A stretch of DNA of 6,899 nucleotides from Zoogloeaceae bacterium (GCA_031290955.1 JAISLJ010000124.1:1-6899); one strand, 5' to 3'. Counted from the stretch's first letter, positions 1-6,843 are shown. Notes: generated by a model from the sequence alone, not told the origin. Numbers and translations are program-made.

Positions 1-1343
1 GCCTGCTCGCTACGCGGGGTATTCGCGGGCGCCCAATCGTAAGGCACAGGCTGCCCTCTGTAGAGTTGCGGATTGAGGGTAGGTCTGCCCGTAACGGCAT
101 CCTTGCCTGCGCGTGGATAAGGGTTGACGTATTCCCATACGATGTCGCCCTCGCGCGTGACTTGAAACAAGCGGCCTTTCTGTCCTTCATTGATGAAAGT
201 GTTGCCGTTGGGCAGGCGGCGCGCGTTACTGATGTGGGTGCTGCGAAAAGACCAACCCGGTCCGCCGGAATCCTCGCCGGTATATTGCCAGACGATTTCC
301 TTCTTGATCGGGTCAATCTCCAGCACACGCGAACCGCCCGTTACCGATAACACCACCGGGGGATAGCCCGCCTCGCCCTGATTGTCAAAAACCAGCAGAT
401 TGCCAGCGCCCGGCAGACCTTCCGGGATCAAGTGCGCGTCGTGTTGACCGCTGATCTGGTCTACGGGCCTGGGCACATGGCGAGGCCGCTGCCTGCTATC
501 CCCTTTCGCATAATGCGGCCCCAAGCGCCACACGACCTTGCCGCTTTTCCGGTCAATGATGGCAATAAAATTGGCATTACGGGAATCCACCAGCAAATTG
601 TCGGGGTGAAAGCGTTGATCTCCGGCCTTGAACCAGCGATTGGGACCAAGCGGCTTCAGGTTGTTGAAGTGCAGGTAATCCGCGTTTGCAGAATTTTTCA
701 CGAGCTCCAGTTCGGCAGGCGTAAAACCAAATTCCTGCAGGTGCTCGGAAGCCACCCACTTCCAGACGACCTCTCCGGCAGGATTGACCTCATAGAGAAC
801 ATCATCCAGCAATGGCGCGGCCTTGAAGCCCGGCACGGTATGAACAAGATTTGCCAGCAACACGGTATTGCCATTGGGTAGCCGCGCCCAGTCGTGATGT
901 TGTTGGGCAAGACCGCCCGGCGCTTTTTCGCCAAATGTCCATACCGGCTTGCCTTGCCAGTCCAGTTCCGCGACCGTTTTGGAGATTCGCGTGCGATAAT
1001 CTGCACCCGTGCCTTCCGCGGTGGATGCGGTCACAAGAACATGCCCCACCTTGCCCGCGTTGAGCGCGGGATCAATCAGGGTACTGTGCGCCCCCGCGTC
1101 GGGCCAGGTGTTGACGACATTGCCATTCAGGTCGATGAGACGGGCTACATTATCCCCGCCGGTAAAGAGCACATACGAATTGAACGCCCGCGCCGGATCG
1201 TAGATCGTGACGCCCGTGGGATAAACGCTAGGGCTGGCCAGCGCCAGCGATAACCGGCCCAGCCCCAAAAACCCGAGCAGGAAAATCGTGCCGCACAGTC
1301 TTGCGGGATGGCGGGAACGCAAAAAGAGGGAATTTTTCAGCAT
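1..1343 (-). CDS. Arylsulfotransferase (ASST) family protein, exported, 3' end cut by window
   Basis: The reading frame is open for 447 codons from the ATG at 1343 down to the window edge, so the C-terminus is missing. Residues 1-36 look like a Sec signal peptide: basic start, hydrophobic core at about 19-36, and likely cleavage after ALA. The mature part has repeated [IV]VW motifs with Trp at residues 135, 194, 272, 352 and 403, as in beta-propeller blades. It also has HHDW (149-152), QHDAH (300-304), VFDN (about 318-321) and STHISNARRLPNGN from about 368. These motifs fit the ASST families (Pfam Arylsulfotrans / Arylsulfotran_2). Known members transfer sulfate between phenolic compounds without PAPS, through a sulfo-histidine, in the periplasm. 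H301, H304 and H370 are candidate catalytic residues, but I cannot align them. No Cys is present in the visible mature part. A non-catalytic PQQ-like propeller is the alternative. The family call is good; the substrate is unknown. Confidence 0.85.
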   Translation of the reverse strand, partial: MLKNSLFLRSRHPARLCGTIFLLGFLGLGRLSLALASPSVYPTGVTIYDPARAFNSYVLFTGGDNVARLIDLNGNVVNTWPDAGAHSTLIDPALNAGKVGHVLVTASTAEGTGADYRTRISKTVAELDWQGKPVWTFGEKAPGGLAQQHHDWARLPNGNTVLLANLVHTVPGFKAAPLLDDVLYEVNPAGEVVWKWVASEHLQEFGFTPAELELVKNSANADYLHFNNLKPLGPNRWFKAGDQRFHPDNLLVDSRNANFIAIIDRKSGKVVWRLGPHYAKGDSRQRPRHVPRPVDQISGQHDAHLIPEGLPGAGNLLVFDNQGEAGYPPVVLSVTGGSRVLEIDPIKKEIVWQYTGEDSGGPGWSFRSTHISNARRLPNGNTFINEGQKGRLFQVTREGDIVWEYVNPYPRAGKDAVTGRPTLNPQLYRGQPVPYDWAPANTPRSEQ

Positions 1344-1350
1344 GAATAGA

Positions 1351-1357
1351 CCTTTCC
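1351..1357 (-). promoter_or_regulatory. Ribosome binding site of the ASST-family gene
   Basis: Read on the minus strand, GGAAAGG lies 7 bases before the ATG at 1343. Its purine-rich core and spacing support this start codon, and the signal peptide that follows directly agrees. Confidence 0.65.
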
Positions 1358-1410
1358 GGTGAAATGACCGAAATGCTCAAGCAGCGATCATGCCAATGCG
1401 CAAGGTCATC

Positions 1411-1425
1411 CAAATCATTGATTTG
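1411..1425. promoter_or_regulatory. Perfect 7-1-7 palindrome, possible operator
   Basis: CAAATCA-T-TGATTTG is a perfect inverted repeat with one central base. It overlaps the proposed -10 box and start point of the minus-strand promoter, which is where a repressor would bind. The symmetry is seen directly; the regulatory role is inferred and no regulator gene is in view. Confidence 0.35.
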
Positions 1426-1449
1426 TATCCCGCTTTCCGACAAAGCCAA
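1422..1449 (-). promoter_or_regulatory. Candidate sigma70 promoter of the ASST-family gene
   Basis: On the minus strand TTGGCT (1449-1444) and TACAAA (1427-1422) are separated by 16 bases, each matching four of six consensus positions. Transcription would start near 1415 and leave a leader of about 70 bases before the ATG. The match is modest, and the call rests mainly on position and on the adjacent palindrome. Confidence 0.3.
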
Positions 1450-1450
1450 T

Positions 1451-1467
1451 CCGTGCCTGTTGCACGG
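1451..1467. repeat. Inverted repeat, 6-bp stem with 5-base loop
   Basis: CCGTGC and GCACGG are perfect complements around CTGTT. They lie just upstream of the proposed minus-strand -35 box (1444-1449). No T-run follows on either strand, so it is not an intrinsic terminator. It could be an activator site or chance. Confidence 0.3.
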
Positions 1468-1613
1468 AAAACAGGTTACATGCTTCGCCGCGCTCGTTTG
1501 CAACAAGCCGGAGAACGGGAGGCGAAAACGTTTCGGCGGCTTTGTTGTCGCATATTTCCCCCTTCTCCAGCCGCCCAACAGGGGGCAATTGCCGTCCGCC
1601 AGGACCAGAAAAA

Positions 1614-1631
1614 TTGTTGTTCGCACGACAA
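1614..1631. promoter_or_regulatory. Near-palindromic 18-mer upstream of ubiB
   Basis: TTGTTGTTCGCACGACAA pairs with its reverse complement in seven of nine positions. It lies about 60-80 bases before the ubiB start, just upstream of the weak promoter candidate. It may be an operator, but chance symmetry is not excluded. Confidence 0.25.
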
Positions 1632-1680
1632 ATTGCTGTCTGCAAGACTTTTTCCGGCTAAACTTGCCTGCTGGTTTTTC

Positions 1681-1684
1681 AGGG
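1681..1684 (+). promoter_or_regulatory. Weak ribosome binding site that supports the GTG start of ubiB
   Basis: AGGG lies 8 bases before the GTG at 1693. It is short, but it is the only purine-rich Shine-Dalgarno-like motif at a proper distance from a start codon matching the usual UbiB N-terminus. Confidence 0.45.
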
Positions 1685-1692
1685 TTTGCGCA

Positions 1693-3234
1693 GTGCATTT
1701 TTTTCGCCTTTTCAGGATCATCGCCATTGTCCGCCGCTATGGGCTGGATTCGTTGGCGCTTGGGCTTACGCCTTCGGGGCGGCTGGCGCGGCTGGTGGAT
1801 TGCCTGCAATTCTGGCGTGATCTCTCCTTGCCCCGGGCGGTGCGCTTGCGGCTGGCGCTCGAAAACCTGGGGCCGATCTTCGTGAAGTTCGGGCAGATGC
1901 TCTCCACCCGCCGCGACCTGCTGCCGCCGGATATTGCCGACGAACTCGCCCGCCTCCAGGACAAGGTGCCGCCCTTCGATTCCCGCCTTGCGCTCCGGGA
2001 AATCGAAAAAGCCTACGGGAAGCCCGTCGCCCAGGTCTTCGCCGAATTCGACCCGACGCCGGAAGCCTCCGCCTCCATCGCCCAGGTGCATTTTGCCCGC
2101 CTGCCCGACCAGCGCGAGGTGGCGGTGAAGATCCTCCGTCCCGACATGGCGGGCGTCATCGAGCACGACCTTGCCCTGATGGACGCCGGGGCGGCGCTGC
2201 TCGAACGCCTCTGGCCCGACGGCAAACGCCTGAAGCCGCGCGCGGTGGTGGCGGAATTCGCCAAGTACCTGCGCGACGAACTGGATTTGATGCGCGAGGC
2301 CGCCAACTGCTCGCAACTGCGGCGCAACTTCGCGGATTCGCCACGGCTCATCGTGCCGGAAGTCTTCTGGGATTGGTGCACCCCCACCGTGATGGTGATG
2401 GAACGCATGCACGGCACACCCATCTCGCAGGTCGCGCTCCTGAAGGCGCAAGGCATTGACCTGGGGAAACTCTCCATCGCCGGCGTGGAAATCTTCTTCA
2501 CCCAGGTGTTCCGCGACGGCTTCTTCCATGCCGACATGCACCCTGGCAACATCCTCGTGCATGCGGACGGGCGTTACATCGCGCTGGATTTCGGCATTGT
2601 CGGCACCATCACCGATACCGACAAGAATTATCTCGCGCAAAATTTCCTCGCCTTCTTCCGGCGCGACTACAAGCGGGTGGCCGAAGTGCATGTGGAATCG
2701 GGTTGGGCGCCAGCCAATACCCGCATCGACGAAATTGAATCCGCCATCCGCGCCGTGTGCGAGCCGATTTTTGACCGTCCCCTGAAAGATATCTCCTTCG
2801 GCAAGGTGCTCCTGCGCCTTTTCCAGACGAGCCGCCGTTTCAATGTTGAAATCCAGCCGCAGCTCGTCATGCTGCAAAAGACGCTCCTCAACATTGAGGG
2901 TCTGGGGCGGCAGCTTGACCCGGACCTTGACCTGTGGAAAACCGCAAAACCCTTTCTGGAACGCTGGATGCAGGAACAGCTTGGCTGGCGCGGCTTCCTG
3001 CAAAGCCTCGCAGCGGAAGCGCCGCGCTGGACGCGCGCGCTGCCGCAACTGCCGCGCCTCCTGCACCAGAACCTCGTCGAAGCCGCGCAGGCGCGGCAGG
3101 CAGCGCAGGCGAGGCGCCGGGAACTGGGCCGCCTGATCGCGCTCCAGAAACGGCAGAATCGCCTCCTGAGCATCATCGCCATCTGCCTTGCCGTGATCGC
3201 GGCGACAATCCTTTATCTGGGATGGCACACATGA
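1693..3234 (+). CDS. ubiB: UbiB, ABC1/ADCK-family atypical kinase/ATPase for ubiquinone biosynthesis
   Basis: The 513-residue product shows the full ABC1/UbiB signature in order: KFGQ (65-68), the Ala-rich loop ASASIAQVH (125-133) that replaces a normal P-loop, the VAVK lysine (K146), the ExD pair E196/D198, the hinge-like VMVMER around E237, HADMHPGN (279-286) and DFG (299-301). One strong hydrophobic segment at about 491-509 anchors the C-terminus in the inner membrane. UbiB supports ubiquinone synthesis, probably through ATPase activity that aids handling of lipid intermediates. I chose the GTG at 1693 because it gives the usual family start (M-HFFRLFRI, then RRYGLDS) and a normal length. 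The upstream ATG at 1390 would add 101 residues without family character. The stop overlaps the next gene as ATGA. The usual neighbours ubiE and ubiJ are not directly upstream. All motif residues are intact. Confidence 0.95.
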   Translation: MHFFRLFRIIAIVRRYGLDSLALGLTPSGRLARLVDCLQFWRDLSLPRAVRLRLALENLGPIFVKFGQMLSTRRDLLPPDIADELARLQDKVPPFDSRLALREIEKAYGKPVAQVFAEFDPTPEASASIAQVHFARLPDQREVAVKILRPDMAGVIEHDLALMDAGAALLERLWPDGKRLKPRAVVAEFAKYLRDELDLMREAANCSQLRRNFADSPRLIVPEVFWDWCTPTVMVMERMHGTPISQVALLKAQGIDLGKLSIAGVEIFFTQVFRDGFFHADMHPGNILVHADGRYIALDFGIVGTITDTDKNYLAQNFLAFFRRDYKRVAEVHVESGWAPANTRIDEIESAIRAVCEPIFDRPLKDISFGKVLLRLFQTSRRFNVEIQPQLVMLQKTLLNIEGLGRQLDPDLDLWKTAKPFLERWMQEQLGWRGFLQSLAAEAPRWTRALPQLPRLLHQNLVEAAQARQAAQARRRELGRLIALQKRQNRLLSIIAICLAVIAATILYLGWHT

Positions 3235-6200
3235 ACCTGACCGAGCAACTCACCCGCGCGCACCTTGCCCGCTGGTTCGATCCAGTAACCTTGCGCAAGG
3301 GCGAGACCTGCATCGACCGGGTGCGCTCGTACCAGATCACGGAAAACGCACAGGGCATCAAGATTTCCGCCCGCGTCCAGGGCACGCTGCCCAGGCCCTA
3401 CGATGTCGAAATCCACTTTACGCTTCAGGAGAAGATCCTCACGCTCTGTTCCTGCCCGCTGGGCACACGCTGCAAGCATGTGGCGGCCACCCTGCTCGCC
3501 GTGCTCGCCCGGCAGGCGGCGGAAACGGGCGGGGCGGACGCCATTTCTCCCGGCGTGCTCTCCTGGATCACGGATCTGAAACACTTCGCCCAGGCGGTGG
3601 AGGAGCGTCAGGCCAAGCGGCAGAACGTCAACCGGACGCGGCTGTTCTACTGCGCCGACAATGAGCATGGCGAAACGCGCATCTCCATCCTGAAAGGCGC
3701 GCGCCCGGACACGGCCCGTTCTTGGTCGCTCTCCGAACGGGCGCTGATCCAGCCGCCGCAGTTCGTGAAGGAAGATGACCTGCCCATCCTGCGCCTGCTC
3801 TGGGCGGGACGAACGCCGTATTTTCCCTACGATTCCTTTTCGCTGGCGCAGAAGCGGGGCGCGGAACTCCTGGAAAAGCTCCTCGCCTCGCGGCGCTTCG
3901 TAGCCGGGAATCCGCCCGTCCTGCTCGTCGCCGGGCCGCCGCGTGAGAGCGGCATCGCTTGGTTCGCCCAGGAAGGCGGACGCCAGCAACCACGATTGAT
4001 GGTTACGCCGCAGCCGGACATGCTCTTCCCCTGCCAGCCGCCTCATTACCTTGACATCGAACGTGGCGAGGTCGGCCCCCTGCGCATGGACGTGCCGTCC
4101 GCCCTGGCGACCCGGATTCTCTCCCTGCCGCCGCTTTCCCCGCGCGAGGCTTCGCTTGTCGCCACCGTGCTTGAGGAAATCGCACCCGAAGCGCCCAAGC
4201 CCGTGATCGACCCGGAGTCGGCCTGCCCGGTCGTGGATGTGGAACCTGTCTTTGAACTCACGCTCGATACCCTCGCCATTGATGGTCTGGAACATTGGCG
4301 TTCCTATGCGCCCAACGCCTTCGCCCGCAGTTTTGACTATGCGGAAGCGGTGGCGCGTTATGGGGAAATCGAGGTCACGCTGGACGACAATCGGGAATTC
4401 ATCACCCGTCCGAATGGCGAGATGGTGCGGATCAAACGGCGCTTCACGGAAGAGGCAAAGCGCGAGCGCGAGCTTGCCGCAGCCGGGTTCGTGCCGGTGC
4501 CCGCGCGGGTCTGCCGCTGCTTCAACAGCCGACGCCCGGCGCAGATGTACGGGCTGGCCGAGGAAGCCGCCTGGCGCGCGTTCATGGATTCCGGTCGCAA
4601 GACGCTGGAGGCCCAGGGCTGGATCATCCGCCATCCCCGGAACTTCCGCCACCACTATTTGCTGGTGGAATCCTGGGAAGCCGAGTTGCGCGAGGAGGAA
4701 AACGGCTGGCTCGACCTCGACATGGGCGTGATCGTGGAAGGTCGCCGACTGGAACTCGCGCCGCTCCTCGCCGGTCTTTTCCAGCGCGATGCTCGCTGGC
4801 TCGACGCATCCTCCCTTGCCGACATCGCTTCCGACGAGATGATCGAACTTCTGACCGAGGACGACGTTCGCCTGCGCGTGCCCGCCGAACGCCTGAAACC
4901 CTTGGCGCGCCTGCTGATCGACCTCTTCGACGGCTATCAGGGCGGTTCGCTCAAACTTTCCCGCTTCGACGCCGCCCGCCTCGAAATCCTGGAGGACAAG
5001 AGCCGCTGGCAGTTCCAGGGGCCGGATTCCATCATCTCGCTCGCCGAGCGCCTGCGGAAAAGCCAGGGTGTGCGCGAGATCGAGCCGCCCAAGGGCTTCC
5101 AGATGGCCCTGCGCGATTACCAGCGCGTCGGGCTTTCCTGGCTCCAGTACCTTGCCGAACACGACCTCGCGGGCATCCTGGCCGATGACATGGGCCTTGG
5201 GAAGACCGCGCAGGCACTCGCGCACCTCCTTTTGGAAAAGGAAATGGGGCGGCTCACGAAACCGGCGCTGGTGGTGCTCCCCACCTCGCTCATCTTCAAC
5301 TGGAAGAGCGAAGTCGCCCGCTTTGCCCCGGATTTGCGCGTCCTGAGCCTGCATGGGCAGGAGCGCAAGAGCCTGTTCGCGCGCATCCCGGAACATGATG
5401 TCGTGCTGACCACCTATCCGCTCCTGTGGCGGGATGGCGAGATCCTGCAACAGCATTCCTACCACTTCCTCATCCTTGACGAAGCCCAGACCGTCAAGAA
5501 TTCCCGCAGCAAGAGCGCCAACGTGGTGCGCCAGTTGCAGGCGACACACCGGCTCTGCCTCACCGGGACGCCGCTTGAGAACCATCTGGGGGAACTGTGG
5601 GCGCAATTCGATTTCCTCCTGCCCGGCTTCCTGGGCGACAGCCGCAGCTTCACCCGCCAGTGGCGCAACCCGATCGAGAAACAGGGCAACCTCCTGCGCC
5701 GGGAACTCCTGGCCCAGCGCCTGCGTCCCTTCATCCTGCGACGCCGGAAGGATGACGTGGCGAAGGAACTGCCTTCCAAGACGATCATCGTGCGCACGGT
5801 GGAACTCAGCGGCGGGCAACGCGATCTCTACGAGGCCGTGCGCGCCGCGATGGACGAGAAGGTGCGCGCCGAAATCGCGCTCCGGGGCTTCAAGCGCAGC
5901 CAGATCGTCATCCTGGACGCGCTCCTGAAACTGCGCCAGGTGTGCTGCGACCCGCGCCTCGTGAAATCGAGCGTGGCGGGCAAGGTGAAGGAACGCGCCA
6001 AGCTCGACCTCCTCATGGACATGCTCCCGGCCTTGGTCGACGAAGGACGGCGCGTGCTCGTCTTCTCCCAATTCACCGCCATGCTGGCGCTGATCCGGGC
6101 GGAACTGGAAGCCCGCAACCTTGATTACGCGCTCCTCACCGGCGAGACCCGCGACCGGGAAACGCCCATCCAGACCTTCCAGGCGGGCAAGGTTCCAATC

Positions 6201-6506
6201 TTCCTCGTGAGCCTCAAGGCGGGCGGCGTGGGCCTCAACCTCACGGCGGCGGACACGGTCATCCACTACGATCCCTGGTGGAATCCGGCGGTGGAAAACC
6301 AGGCCACCGACCGCGCCCACCGCCTGGGACAGGAAAAGCCGGTCTTCGTCTACAAGCTCATCGTGGCGGGCAGCATCGAGGAGAAGATTCTCGCCCTCCA
6401 GGAGAAGAAAGCCGAACTTGCGGCCAGCATCCTCTCGGAAGCGCAACAAGGCGAGGTGAAATTCGGCGAAGCCGACCTGAAAGCCCTCTTCGACCCGTTG
6501 CCGTAG
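3231..6506 (+). CDS. SNF2-family DEAD/DEAH-box ATPase with N-terminal SWIM zinc finger
   Basis: The 1091-residue product begins with a SWIM zinc finger (CSC at 73-75, CKH at 81-83), a presumed DNA or protein contact module. Residues of about 100-620 are a long segment I cannot assign; it includes an isolated CRC at 428-430. The SNF2 ATPase core follows: DDMGLGKT (652-659, Walker A), DEAQ (750-753, Walker B), TGTPLENH from 778, VLVFSQF (942-948), SLKAGGVGLNL from 994, DPWWNP (1014-1019) and ATDRAHRLGQ (1025-1034) with the arginine-finger pair. All core motifs are intact, so it should be an ATP-driven translocase or remodeler on DNA rather than a strand-separating helicase. Bacterial relatives include the RapA/HepA group, though RapA lacks a SWIM finger. 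I chose ATG 3231 over 3222 because it forms an ATGA overlap with the ubiB stop, which suggests translational coupling. The target is unknown. Confidence 0.93.
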   Translation: MNLTEQLTRAHLARWFDPVTLRKGETCIDRVRSYQITENAQGIKISARVQGTLPRPYDVEIHFTLQEKILTLCSCPLGTRCKHVAATLLAVLARQAAETGGADAISPGVLSWITDLKHFAQAVEERQAKRQNVNRTRLFYCADNEHGETRISILKGARPDTARSWSLSERALIQPPQFVKEDDLPILRLLWAGRTPYFPYDSFSLAQKRGAELLEKLLASRRFVAGNPPVLLVAGPPRESGIAWFAQEGGRQQPRLMVTPQPDMLFPCQPPHYLDIERGEVGPLRMDVPSALATRILSLPPLSPREASLVATVLEEIAPEAPKPVIDPESACPVVDVEPVFELTLDTLAIDGLEHWRSYAPNAFARSFDYAEAVARYGEIEVTLDDNREFITRPNGEMVRIKRRFTEEAKRERELAAAGFVPVPARVCRCFNSRRPAQMYGLAEEAAWRAFMDSGRKTLEAQGWIIRHPRNFRHHYLLVESWEAELREEENGWLDLDMGVIVEGRRLELAPLLAGLFQRDARWLDASSLADIASDEMIELLTEDDVRLRVPAERLKPLARLLIDLFDGYQGGSLKLSRFDAARLEILEDKSRWQFQGPDSIISLAERLRKSQGVREIEPPKGFQMALRDYQRVGLSWLQYLAEHDLAGILADDMGLGKTAQALAHLLLEKEMGRLTKPALVVLPTSLIFNWKSEVARFAPDLRVLSLHGQERKSLFARIPEHDVVLTTYPLLWRDGEILQQHSYHFLILDEAQTVKNSRSKSANVVRQLQATHRLCLTGTPLENHLGELWAQFDFLLPGFLGDSRSFTRQWRNPIEKQGNLLRRELLAQRLRPFILRRRKDDVAKELPSKTIIVRTVELSGGQRDLYEAVRAAMDEKVRAEIALRGFKRSQIVILDALLKLRQVCCDPRLVKSSVAGKVKERAKLDLLMDMLPALVDEGRRVLVFSQFTAMLALIRAELEARNLDYALLTGETRDRETPIQTFQAGKVPIFLVSLKAGGVGLNLTAADTVIHYDPWWNPAVENQATDRAHRLGQEKPVFVYKLIVAGSIEEKILALQEKKAELAASILSEAQQGEVKFGEADLKALFDPLP

Positions 6507-6554
6507 CTTGGCGGGCAGAGGATGGATGCTTGGGGACCGGGAAGTTTGCGGCTT

Positions 6555-6591
6555 CGCCCGCTCTTCCCCGGAAAAGCAAGGCGGTTTTTTT
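6555..6591 (+). terminator. Intrinsic terminator of the ubiB-SNF2 unit
   Basis: Paired arms are CGCC/GGCG, GCT/AGC and TTCC/GGAA, with small internal mismatches and a tiny central loop. One G and then seven T (6585-6591) follow. The stem starts about 50 bases after the SNF2 stop. Confidence 0.75.
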
Positions 6592-6621
6592 GTTCGGGAA
6601 TCGGCGGGTACGCCACAGGAC

Positions 6622-6647
6622 AAGAAAAAGCCCTGGAGAATCAGGGT
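6622..6647 (-). terminator. Intrinsic terminator of the tRNA-Lys gene
   Basis: On the minus strand CCCTG and CAGGG form a 5-bp stem with a 6-base loop. C, five T, C and two T follow. It lies about 10 bases past the tRNA CCA end and faces the plus-strand terminator. Confidence 0.65.
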
Positions 6648-6655
6648 CTTGGGAT

Positions 6656-6731
6656 TGGTGGGTTGTGAGCGGCTCGAACGCTCGACCTACGGATTAAGAG
6701 TCCGCTGCTCTACCAACTGAGCTAACAACCC
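6656..6731 (-). tRNA. tRNA-Lys (anticodon CTT), CCA encoded
   Basis: A complete 76-base cloverleaf reads on the minus strand. The acceptor arms GGGTTGT/ACAACCC pair fully, the D arm is GCTC/GAGC, and the anticodon stem is GCGGA/TCCGT with one G-T pair. The loop is CTCTTAA and the T arm is GAGCG/CGCTC with loop TTCGAGC. The anticodon at positions 34-36 is CTT, which reads the lysine codon AAG. Discriminator A and CCA are encoded. The gene has its own promoter and terminator, so it is a single-gene unit. A second lysine tRNA with TTT should exist elsewhere to read AAA. Confidence 0.97.
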
Positions 6732-6747
6732 GTGCGACTGGAGGCGC

Positions 6748-6776
6748 ATGATACAGAAACCCGGCGCGCCATGCAA
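6748..6776 (-). promoter_or_regulatory. Sigma70 promoter of tRNA-Lys
   Basis: On the minus strand TTGCAT (6776-6771), a 17-base spacer and TATCAT (6753-6748) match consensus well. The start point would be near 6741, about 10 bases before the mature tRNA 5' end. The sequence just after the -10 box, GCGCCTCC, is GC-rich, a discriminator type known from stringently controlled stable-RNA promoters; that control is an inference here. Confidence 0.8.
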
Positions 6777-6782
6777 GCGCCG

Positions 6783-6829
6783 TGTAGCGAGCTTCCTATC
6801 TGTCCACCTTTGTAGCGCGATAGTTGTCC
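6783..6829 (+). repeat. Two copies of a TGTAGCG...TGTCC direct-repeat pair
   Basis: TGTAGCG occurs at 6783-6789 and 6811-6817. TGTCC follows 11 bases after the first copy (6801-6805) and 7 bases after the second (6825-6829). CTATC (6796-6800) and GATAG (6819-6823) also form an inverted pair. Such clustered short repeats can be transposase-binding sites at an element end, but chance is possible at this length. Confidence 0.4.
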
Positions 6830-6843
6830 GGTCGTCATAGTAT

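Larger units (their letters stand above)
1344..1692. other. Divergent intergenic region between ASST gene and ubiB
   Basis: This 349-bp stretch separates two divergently transcribed genes and so should hold both promoters. It is open in the ubiB frame from an ATG at 1390, but that 101-residue translation shows no family signature and does not look protein-like. It contains several short palindromes, listed separately, plus a perfect 10-bp one (GGCAATTGCC, 1584-1593). For ubiB the best promoter I find is weak: CTGTCT (1636-1641), 17 bases, TAAACT (1659-1664). It would leave a leader of about 20 bases. No RNA gene or riboswitch fold is recognised. Confidence 0.6.

Noticed and set aside
432..1253. 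Plus-strand frames at 432-881 and 894-1253
   Set aside because: They lie opposite the ASST-family gene, whose minus-strand translation has a signal peptide and family motifs throughout.
1228..3228. Minus-strand open frame of 666 codons opposite ubiB
   Set aside because: It has the same codon-aligned antisense cause. It runs opposite well-conserved UbiB motifs and into the ASST gene in a different frame.
2934..3230. N-terminal extension of the SNF2 gene to an ATG at 2934
   Set aside because: The extra 99 codons overlap the end of ubiB in another frame and read as low-complexity Ala/Arg/Pro. The ATG at 3231 gives a standard ATGA overlap and a natural start before the SWIM domain.
6537..6571. 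Alternative hairpin CCGGGAAG / CTTCCCCGG with inner GCGG/CCGC
   Set aside because: It is a real potential fold, but it ends 13 bases before the T-run. The alternative stem ending at 6583 sits next to the T-run and fits a terminator better.
3213..6623. Minus-strand open frame of 1136 codons opposite the SNF2 gene
   Set aside because: It is aligned codon-on-codon with the SNF2 frame and stays open because that gene has no TTA, CTA or TCA codons. Its translation has no family motif, while the plus strand has every SNF2 motif.
6656..6731. tRNA-Lys as an integration site for a genomic island
   Set aside because: Integrases usually target the tRNA 3' end, which here faces the SNF2 terminator only about 10 bases from the tRNA's own terminator. 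No integrase or repeated tRNA fragment is visible.
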